From: an uncultured Verrucomicrobiota bacterium
GTDB lineage: Bacteria; Verrucomicrobiota; Verrucomicrobiia; Chthoniobacterales; SZAS-18
Assembly (NCBI GenBank): GCA_937873255.1
Contig: CALMVM010000298.1
Location: 3,582-14,174, forward strand
Length of the DNA stretch: 10,593 nucleotides
Direction: 5' to 3'
The notes under the pieces are model-generated. The model did not search any database, had not been told where the DNA came from, and was given only the letters and a program-made list of their open reading frames with translations. Within the stretch, counting starts at the first letter, position 1; the number at the start of each line of letters is the position of its first letter. Positions 5,964-10,593 of this stretch are shown here, in pieces. The position numbers were made by a program, and so were the translations under genes.

Positions 5964-6710
5964 GTGGACTTCGTTGCCATCCAGCGTGTCCTCGACGCGA
6001 TTCTCCGCGCCGGACGGTTCGCCGCGACCGATGATCTCAACGGCACGTTCCTGCCGTCCGCGCGGCCGGAAGCGGAGATTCGCCGTTTCGGCCTCGCGCT
6101 GACGCCCGGCCCGGGATGGGCGGCATGGGTGGAAGAGGAGAAATTCGACGCCGTTTTCCTGCATCGCCCCTGGAATATGGATAACGCATCGCGGCGCGCG
6201 CTGGCGGCCGGCGGGGTCGGGGTGTTGGCGTATCACTTGTCGTTCGACGAACGGCTGACGACCGGTTTCAACCCCACGCTCGCCGCCGCGTGCGGTTGGG
6301 GCGAACCGATGCTGTTGGGCGAAAAGGAAGGCCGCCCGCTCGGCATGACGTGCGCGCTGCCGGGCGGTCCGTTGTCGTTCGCGGAGGTGGCGGCGCGGCT
6401 GGAGGCGGAGTTCGGCGGGTTGGAGGAAATCACGCCGCCCGCCGCCGGGCCGGACGCGCCGCTCGGCAGCGTGGCCTGCGTCGGCGCGATGAACGACCGG
6501 CTCGTGCGCGCGGCCGGGGAGGCCGGGGTGGGCATTTACATCACCGGTCAATGGCGGCAGCCCGCGCGCCGGGCCGTGCGCGAGACGGGGCTCGGCGTGG
6601 CGGCGGTCGGGCACGGCCGCAGCGAGGAATGGGGCTTGCGGGCGCTGGCGCGGCTGATGCGTACCGACCCGAAGATGGGTGGGTTGGAGATCGTCGTGGC
6701 GGACGGGTAA
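5964..6710 (+). CDS. NIF3/DUF34-family protein
   Basis: The 248-residue product fits the NIF3 (YbgI/DUF34) family, conserved dimetal proteins proposed to have hydrolase or metal-handling roles but without a settled reaction. Ligand-like residues fall in the expected order and spacing: H67 in FDAVFLHRPWNMD, D95 in YHLSFDE, and H217 with E221 in VGHGRSEEWG, an HxxxE pair matching the C-terminal ligands of YbgI. The usual double His at the first site is His-Arg here, and the TGE motif is TGQW, so the site is altered. GTG 5964 gives an N-terminus DFVAIQRVLDAIL like the family. An in-frame ATG at 5883 would add a basic 27-residue leader and put the start one base away from the ROK start, leaving no room for promoters. 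The gene is divergent from the ROK kinase. Confidence 0.75.
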   Translation: MDFVAIQRVLDAILRAGRFAATDDLNGTFLPSARPEAEIRRFGLALTPGPGWAAWVEEEKFDAVFLHRPWNMDNASRRALAAGGVGVLAYHLSFDERLTTGFNPTLAAACGWGEPMLLGEKEGRPLGMTCALPGGPLSFAEVAARLEAEFGGLEEITPPAAGPDAPLGSVACVGAMNDRLVRAAGEAGVGIYITGQWRQPARRAVRETGLGVAAVGHGRSEEWGLRALARLMRTDPKMGGLEIVVADG

Positions 6711-6772
6711 TCCCGGCCCGGCTACGATTAAAAGAGTCCGTCACGTCGCCCGGGGCCGTATCAGACTTTCCT

Positions 6773-7678
6773 ATGATATTCCGCCACGACCAGATCACGG
6801 TTAAATTCCCCGAGACCACGACCCCCGACGCCAAGGCCGCTGCCGCCGTGCAGGAACTTCTTGGAGGGAAGTTCGGGGAGATGTCCACGTTGATGAACTA
6901 CACGTTCCAGTCCTTCAACTTCCGGGGACGGAGCAAGCTGCGGCCGTTCTACGACCTGATCTCCAACATCGCCGCCGAGGAGTACAGCCACATCGAGGCC
7001 GTTTCCTACGCGATCAACCTTCTCCTGAGCGGCACGACCACCCGGGCCGACCGCAACAAGCCTGCCAAGAAAGGTGCCGACCCCGCTCCGCTCAAGGACC
7101 AGGAGGACGCCCGCATCAGTTCGCACTTCCTCAACAGCGGCCAGACGGCGCTGCCGATGGATTCGATGGGGCGTTTCTGGACGGGCGAGAACGTGTTCTC
7201 CAGCGGCAACCTGAAGCTCGACCTGCTGCATAATTTCTTCCTCGAATGCGGTGCGCGCGCCGGGAAAATCCGCGTGTACGAGTCCACCGACAACCCGACC
7301 GCCCGCGCGGCTGTCGGCTACCTACTCGTGCGCGGCGGCGTGCACGTCGTCGCTTACGCGAAGGCGCTCGAAGTGCTCACCGGCGCGAACGTCGGCGCGA
7401 TCCTGCCGATCCCGGACGTGAGCAACAAGAAATTCCCCGAGGCCCGCAAGCTCGAAGAAAACGAGGGGCTGCACACGATCATGTACCACCAGAGCAAGGA
7501 TTACACGCAGCTCTCCAAAATCTGGAACGGGCCGCACCCCGAGGACGGCAAGCCGCTGGTCGTCACCGACGAGTTGCCCAAGGGTTATCCCGCGCCCGAC
7601 CTCGACATGGAGCCGCAGCTCGCCGCGCCCGGCGACATCGACCCCGGGATGCTCAAGTACTACGCGGACAAGTTGTAA
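6773..7678 (+). CDS. Manganese catalase (non-haem, KatN type)
   Basis: This enzyme disproportionates hydrogen peroxide to water and oxygen at a dimanganese centre in the cytoplasm. The 301-residue length is normal. The ligands are all present: E36 in GGKFGEMSTLMNY, E70 and H73 in AAEEYSHIEAV, E158 in FFLECGARAGKIR, and H191 in VRGGVHVVAYAKALE. The E70-H73 and E158-H191 spacings equal those of the structurally known enzyme from Lactobacillus plantarum. The four-helix ferritin-like core is followed by a C-terminal tail (about 215-301) with YHQSKDYTQLSKIWNG and a Pro-rich stretch, as in other members. The ATG at 6773 begins MIFRHDQ, a family-like N-terminus. There is no Shine-Dalgarno. It appears to be a single-gene unit, and no OxyR-type site was recognised in the 62 bases before it. 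Confidence 0.96.
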   Translation: MIFRHDQITVKFPETTTPDAKAAAAVQELLGGKFGEMSTLMNYTFQSFNFRGRSKLRPFYDLISNIAAEEYSHIEAVSYAINLLLSGTTTRADRNKPAKKGADPAPLKDQEDARISSHFLNSGQTALPMDSMGRFWTGENVFSSGNLKLDLLHNFFLECGARAGKIRVYESTDNPTARAAVGYLLVRGGVHVVAYAKALEVLTGANVGAILPIPDVSNKKFPEARKLEENEGLHTIMYHQSKDYTQLSKIWNGPHPEDGKPLVVTDELPKGYPAPDLDMEPQLAAPGDIDPGMLKYYADKL

Positions 7679-7694
7679 TTCGCCAAAGGTGGGG

Positions 7695-7711
7695 TCGTCT
7701 CCGCGAGGCGA
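7695..7711 (+). terminator. Weak hairpin after the Mn catalase
   Basis: TCGTCTC at 7695-7701 pairs with GAGGCGA at 7705-7711 (one G-T wobble) around a CGC loop, 17 bases after the catalase stop. No T-rich tail follows, so it is only a possible terminator. Confidence 0.3.
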
Positions 7712-7738
7712 TCCTACACGGCATGTCGTGATTGGTTG

Positions 7739-7983
7739 AGCCCTGCCAGCCAGCATGCGCGCTGCGCTCATTTTGATCTGTCATCCTGAGGCGAGTGCAA
7801 CGAGCCGAAGGACCTCGCCGCAAGGGACACGCGTGCCGACTACGGCTGGCCAAAGCAAAAGGGCAGCCGGATGGGTCAGGCCGCAAGTGCGAGGTGGGCG
7901 AGTACCACGCGGCGAGGTCCTTCGGCTCGTTGCACTCGCCTCAGGATGACAGAAAAAACGATGGCGCGTCGGCTGGCGCGGCT
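7739..7983. repeat. Inverted-repeat element (MITE/BIME-like) with perfect 43-bp arms
   Basis: The 331-base gap between the catalase and the S24 repressor holds no convincing gene. Bases 7779-7821, beginning TGTCATCCTGAGGCGAGTGC, are repeated perfectly in inverted orientation at 7909-7951, leaving an 87-base centre. Further out, AGCCCTGCCAGCC at 7739-7751 matches the reverse complement of 7971-7983 at 11 of 13 positions, which may mark outer ends of a 245-base element. TCATCCTGAG-type repeats are, to my knowledge, common dispersed intergenic repeats in many bacterial genomes. No transposase lies inside and no target duplication was seen. Confidence 0.85.
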
Positions 7984-8009
7984 CTACTATCACGGAGAGC
8001 GACGTACGT

Positions 8010-8033
8010 TCAAAACGGCGCGTGCGCGCCGTT
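8010..8033 (-). terminator. Terminator formed by the last codons and stop of the S24 repressor gene
   Basis: AACGGCGCG at 8014-8022 and CGCGCCGTT at 8025-8033 are perfect inverted repeats. On the minus-strand transcript the stem is followed directly by TTT and the TGA stop, so hairpin plus short T tract fit an intrinsic terminator lying inside the codons for NGAHAPF. The T run is only four bases long. Confidence 0.5.
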
Positions 8034-8900
8034 CGTCGCGCCGCCCGGTTTTCTGGCGGCGGCGTCGCGGTCGTTGAGCTTGCCCAGCATCACGCCTTGC
8101 ACCTGCATCTCGTCCCGGGGAACGATGCTCGGCGGATAGGCGCGGTTTTCGGAACGCAGGTAAGGCCTCTGGCGTTCGTCGAGCAGATACGTCTTGAGCG
8201 TGGTCGCGCCGTCCACCAGCGCGGCGACGATGTTGCCCGCGCGAGGCTCGCGGCGGGTGGTCATCACGACCCAATCGCCATGTTGCACATCCTTGTCCAC
8301 CATCGAGTCGCCCTGCACCTTCAACACGTAATCCGCCTCGGGAAATTCGTCCTCGGGCACCACCACGAACTGGCTGGCCTGCTGCGCCACCGCCTCCTGC
8401 GGCCAACCGGCCGGGATGTATCCCAACGCCGGCAGCAAACGCGGCCGGCCGTCGAACACCAGCGGGCCGCCGCGCTCCCCGCGAACCGGCACGGGCGGCC
8501 GGAGGCGGATCTGGACCTGACGGAAAAGGGTTTCCACCACCTGGCGCAACATCCGGATCTCGTCCAGCGTGCCCTCCTTCAAGACCGTGCCGAGCTGTTC
8601 CTGGGTGGACGGCGGATCGAGCTTCACGTCGCGCGCGAGGGGTTCGGCCGGGGAAAATCCGCTGACCGACGCGAGGTCCGGGCGGTGGGAAGCGTCCCCG
8701 CCGTTGACCTGGCGGATTTCCGGCAGGCGGGCGATGATGCGCATGAGCTTGTCGCCGGCCTTCTGGTAACCGGCGGCATATTTCTGCATCGTCTCCGGGC
8801 GCACGGCGACCTCGACGGCCAACGCCTCGTTGGACAGGTTCAGGATGGTCCGGACCCGCTCGATGGTCTCCGCCTGGACGGGAAATTTATTCGTCGCCAT
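8010..8900 (-). CDS. LexA-like self-cleaving repressor (HTH plus peptidase S24)
   Basis: The C-terminal half is a LexA/CI-type S24 autoprotease. A cleavage site Ala164-Gly165 lies in LPALGYIPAGWPQEA, the nucleophile S199 is in VLKVQGDSMVDKDV, and the general base K236 is in DGATTLKTYL, the normal order and spacing. Such repressors cleave themselves when RecA is activated by DNA damage. The N-terminal 60 residues (LNLSNEALAVEVAVRPETMQKY) look like a small XRE-type helix-turn-helix rather than the winged helix of E. coli LexA, and a long linker (about 65-150) joins the parts. At 296 residues it is longer than classical LexA (about 200). ATG 8900 gives MATNKFP; a GTG at 8951 in frame would add 17 residues. 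A 14-base palindrome lies 69-82 bases upstream. The last codons form a terminator hairpin. The target genes are unknown. Confidence 0.88.
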   Translation of the reverse strand: MATNKFPVQAETIERVRTILNLSNEALAVEVAVRPETMQKYAAGYQKAGDKLMRIIARLPEIRQVNGGDASHRPDLASVSGFSPAEPLARDVKLDPPSTQEQLGTVLKEGTLDEIRMLRQVVETLFRQVQIRLRPPVPVRGERGGPLVFDGRPRLLPALGYIPAGWPQEAVAQQASQFVVVPEDEFPEADYVLKVQGDSMVDKDVQHGDWVVMTTRREPRAGNIVAALVDGATTLKTYLLDERQRPYLRSENRAYPPSIVPRDEMQVQGVMLGKLNDRDAAARKPGGATNGAHAPF

Positions 8901-8968
8901 GGGGCGTTGGAGCTTACGCGTCCCGGCGCGCGGAGACAAGAGCGACTTCACGCCGGAACGCAGAAAAA

Positions 8969-8990
8969 TTGCCGTGCGGCAAGCAATTGC
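8969..8990. promoter_or_regulatory. Candidate operator palindromes upstream of the S24 repressor
   Basis: TTGCCGTGCGGCAA at 8969-8982 is a perfect dyad (6-base arms, 2-base spacer). It is immediately followed by GCAATTGC at 8983-8990, also self-complementary. They lie between the S24 repressor start and the divergent small ORF, a usual place for an autoregulatory operator. Binding by this repressor is inference. Confidence 0.45.
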
Positions 8991-9094
8991 TGCGGAGTGA
9001 TTTAAGTCGATCCATTCGGCCGGATCGCCGACGGTCGCGCGACGCGGATACCACCACGCCCGGGTTTCGCTGCGTTCTAATTGTGTTGAAGATT

Positions 9095-9256
9095 ATGATC
9101 ACGCACACCCTGACTTCCGATCCCGCCGTCGGCCTCGAACTGGGGCGTCGGCTCGCAGTGGCCGCGCGCCGTCAGCCGCGTGCCTCCCGTTTGCAGACGA
9201 TCTGGACGCGGCTTTTCGTCCGGCAACCGGCCAAGCTGGACGCCGCGCACGCCTGA
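9095..9256 (+). CDS. Small 53-residue hypothetical protein
   Basis: I do not recognise this ORF. From the ATG at 9095 it encodes MITHTLTSDPAVGLELGRRL followed by a basic, arginine-rich stretch and RLQTIWTRLF near residues 33-42. It has no signal peptide or membrane helix. The upstream 30 bases include TCTAAT (9076-9081), close to a -10 element, but no matching -35. Support for its being real is its position, divergent from a LexA-like repressor with a shared palindromic region, and a hairpin that spans its stop codon. Small divergent SOS genes (for example cell-division inhibitors) are known beside lexA in other bacteria, but nothing in this sequence shows such a function. It could also be a chance ORF in GC-rich DNA. 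Confidence 0.4.
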   Translation: MITHTLTSDPAVGLELGRRLAVAARRQPRASRLQTIWTRLFVRQPAKLDAAHA

Positions 9257-9265
9257 GGCGCGGCG
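9241..9265 (+). terminator. Hairpin spanning the stop codon of the small ORF
   Basis: CGCCGCGC at 9241-9248 and GCGCGGCG at 9258-9265 are perfect inverted repeats around a nine-base loop that contains the TGA stop (9254-9256). Only two T bases follow, so it is a weak terminator candidate or a 3'-end stabiliser. Confidence 0.35.
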
Positions 9266-9303
9266 TTGCCTGAACGCATCGCCTGGCGTAAAACTGGCTG
9301 AAG

Positions 9304-9331
9304 GCAGAGGGGAAATCACCCCGCCGACTGC
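9304..9331 (+). promoter_or_regulatory. Hairpin holding the only purine-rich stretch before the glycosyltransferase start
   Basis: GCAG at 9304-9307 pairs with CTGC at 9328-9331, and inside it GGGG (9309-9312) pairs with CCCC (9319-9322) around AAATCA. The only Shine-Dalgarno-like run, GAGGGG at 9307-9312, is within this fold, and the TTG start follows the last paired base. Folding could mask the site or bring it nearer to the start. No known riboswitch class was recognised. Confidence 0.3.
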
Positions 9332-10198
9332 TTGAATACGCCCCGCCTCACGGTTGTCATCCCGACCTGCCGCCGCAACGAGTCGCTCGCCCGTTGCCTG
9401 GACCGTTTTGCGCCGGGAGCGCAGACGTTGCCGGCGGGGGAATACGAGATCATCGTCTCCGACGACGGAACGCCGCAGGACAACGCGCGTTCGCTGGTCG
9501 AGAGCCGCTATCCGGCCGTGCGTTGGGTGCAAGGTCCCCGACGCGGACCGGCGGCGAACCGCAACTTTGGCGCGTCCCACGCCCGCGCCCCGTGGCTGGT
9601 GTTCACCGACGACGACTGTCTGCCGCACGGGGATTGGCTGGCGGCGTTCGCGGACCGCATCGCCGCCGGCACGGACGGCTGCCGCGTGCTCGAAGGCCGC
9701 ACGGAATGCGGCGTGACGAACATCGGGCCGTTCGAGCAAGCGCCCGGCAACGACACGGGCGGTCTGCTGTGGTCGTGCAACCTCGCCGTCGAGCGGGGAT
9801 TATTCGAGGCGATGGGCGGGTTCGACGTGGGGTTCCCGTATCCGCACCTCGAAGACGTGGATTTCCGCTGGCGTCTGGACGACGCGCGGGAGCCCTATCA
9901 ATTCGTGCGCGAGGCGTGCGTGTTGCATCCGCCGCGACCGGTCGGCTCGGCGTTGAACTGGGCGCGCGCGCAGGAATCGTCGTTCTACCTGGCGCGCAAG
10001 CGCGGCGTGCCGCTCTCGGCGGTGAACTTCGGCTTCGGCACGTACGCGCGGATCTGCGTGCGGAGTTTTCGCAGTTCGAGGAGCCTGTGGGAATCCGCCC
10101 GGCTGGCGTGGCGGATCGTGGCGGAAGTTGCACTACTGCTTTACTACGTGCCGCGCTTTTTGTTGAAGTACCGCCGGCTCAGCGGCTTTCCCAACTGA
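9332..10198 (+). CDS. Family 2 glycosyltransferase (GT-A fold)
   Basis: The 288-residue protein transfers a sugar from a nucleotide-sugar donor, probably for cell-surface polysaccharide or glycolipid, on the cytoplasmic side. The GT-A domain shows TVVIPTCRR (7-15), the first acidic motif VSDDGT (42-47), GPAANRN (72-78), and the metal-binding DxD as TDDDC (92-96). A GGFD loop (162-165) and LEDVDFRWRL (173-182), whose Glu-Asp is the usual catalytic pair, follow. Residues 261-280 (RIVAEVALLLYYVPRFLLKY) form one amphipathic or membrane helix at the C terminus. TTG 9332 is the only start that keeps the first beta strand, and it lies directly after a hairpin. Its 3' end overlaps that of the convergent permease by 20 bases. 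Sugar specificity cannot be read from sequence. Confidence 0.93.
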   Translation: MNTPRLTVVIPTCRRNESLARCLDRFAPGAQTLPAGEYEIIVSDDGTPQDNARSLVESRYPAVRWVQGPRRGPAANRNFGASHARAPWLVFTDDDCLPHGDWLAAFADRIAAGTDGCRVLEGRTECGVTNIGPFEQAPGNDTGGLLWSCNLAVERGLFEAMGGFDVGFPYPHLEDVDFRWRLDDAREPYQFVREACVLHPPRPVGSALNWARAQESSFYLARKRGVPLSAVNFGFGTYARICVRSFRSSRSLWESARLAWRIVAEVALLLYYVPRFLLKYRRLSGFPN

Positions 10199-10593
10199 AG
10201 AACCGCACGGCCAGCACGGTCATTACGACCACCCACGCGCCGAGCACGAGGCCGTTGGTCAGCGGCGAATGGATCGGCGGGGCGTCCACCATCGTCTGGC
10301 GCAGGGCGTCGCCGAGGTAGTTGAGCGGCACCAGCGGGATGATGAAGTCGAACAGGCGTGAGAGGTGGTTGACCGGGAAAAACACCCCCGCGAGGAGGAT
10401 CATAGGCAGGTTGATGATGTTGCCCATGGCGATGCAGCTTTCCTCGTTCTTGCTGACGGCCGCCATGAAAAAGCCGATGGACAGGAACACCAGCGTGCCC
10501 AGCAAGATCCAGCCTCCGAACTGCCACCAGCTCCCCACCATCGCCACCTTGAACGCGTACCGGCCGATGAGGACGGTCAGCGCCGTCTGGAAC
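10179..10593 (-). CDS. ABC-2 type transporter permease, C-terminal part
   Basis: The frame is open to the window edge, so the N-terminus is missing and the ATG at 10547 is internal. The visible 138 residues hold the end of an ABC-2 membrane domain. There are hydrophobic helices at WILLGTLVFLSIGFFMAAV and IINLPMILLAGVFFPV, the family signature IIPLVPLNYLGDALRQT, and a last helix NGLVLGAWVVVMTVLAVRFF before the stop. ABC-2 permeases pair with a separate ATPase to export drugs, lipids or polysaccharides, and here the ATPase would lie beyond the right edge. The neighbouring glycosyltransferase may hint at a polysaccharide role, but it is convergent, not co-transcribed, so this is weak. The 3' end overlaps the glycosyltransferase by 20 bases. 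Confidence 0.9.
   Translation of the reverse strand, partial: FQTALTVLIGRYAFKVAMVGSWWQFGGWILLGTLVFLSIGFFMAAVSKNEESCIAMGNIINLPMILLAGVFFPVNHLSRLFDFIIPLVPLNYLGDALRQTMVDAPPIHSPLTNGLVLGAWVVVMTVLAVRFFSWESR

Noticed and set aside
5882..6046. N-terminal extension of the ROK kinase to 6046
   Set aside because: The added residues are basic and unlike the family, and the same DNA encodes the N-terminus of the NIF3-like protein on the other strand.
7779..7951. Repeat pair as a CRISPR-like array
   Set aside because: There are only two copies, in opposite orientation, with no regular spacers; it is an inverted repeat, not a direct-repeat array.
7741..8000. Short ORFs in the gap between catalase and repressor
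   Set aside because: They are made of the inverted-repeat arms, occur on both strands with nearly the same peptide, and have no recognisable domain.
8022..9005. A 327-codon + strand frame opposite the S24 repressor
   Set aside because: It is an antisense shadow rich in Arg, His and Gln; the minus strand carries the S24 catalytic and cleavage motifs.
9257..9331. A metabolite riboswitch upstream of the glycosyltransferase
   Set aside because: No conserved core of a known class (such as a cobalamin box) could be found; only a simple two-part hairpin is present.

Overview
The window is GC-rich chromosomal DNA from a bacterium. The best guess is a member of the Verrucomicrobiota (Opitutae-like), at moderate confidence. 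The signs are a short-leader L27 beginning [16 protein letters not shown], a near absence of Shine-Dalgarno sites in front of clear genes (rpmA, the catalase, the S24 repressor), dense palindromic repeats, and a REP-associated transposase inside its own REP palindromes. No marker here settles the phylum. No phage, CRISPR array or rRNA/tRNA gene is visible.

Layout. 1-1175: the 3' part of a membrane glycosyltransferase of the ArnT/PMT type, carrying an in-frame palindromic, repeat-rich insertion. 1186-1857: a promoter and the ribosomal protein pair rplU-rpmA. 1902-2501: an HD-domain-like protein whose first codons coincide with a strong terminator hairpin, probably that of rpmA. 2562-3222: a RAYT (Y1 transposase) cassette framed by about 100-bp inverted arms made of two kinds of palindrome. 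3309-3754: a trmL tRNA methyltransferase gene broken by an apparent 37-nt deletion. 3718-5085: a six-helix membrane protein divergent from a TetR regulator. 5138-6710: a ROK sugar kinase divergent from a NIF3/DUF34 protein. 6773-7678: a manganese catalase. 7739-7983: a gene-free block holding a perfect 43-bp inverted repeat. 8010-8900: a LexA-like self-cleaving repressor on the minus strand, with a palindromic operator candidate upstream. 9095-9256: an unrecognised 53-aa ORF. 9332-10198: a family 2 glycosyltransferase. 10179-10593: the C-terminal part of an ABC-2 type permease.

Functionally this is mixed housekeeping and accessory DNA: translation (L21, L27, a damaged TrmL), cell-envelope glycosylation and export (two glycosyltransferases, ABC-2 permease), stress response (Mn catalase, S24 repressor), and small regulatory pairs (TetR with a membrane protein; S24 repressor with a small ORF). 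I see no coherent new multi-gene system. The most notable signals are non-coding structures laid over coding ends: a terminator inside the 5' end of the HD gene, a terminator formed by the last codons of the S24 repressor, and a hairpin over the stop codon of the small ORF. The composite RAYT arms and the trmL deletion come next.
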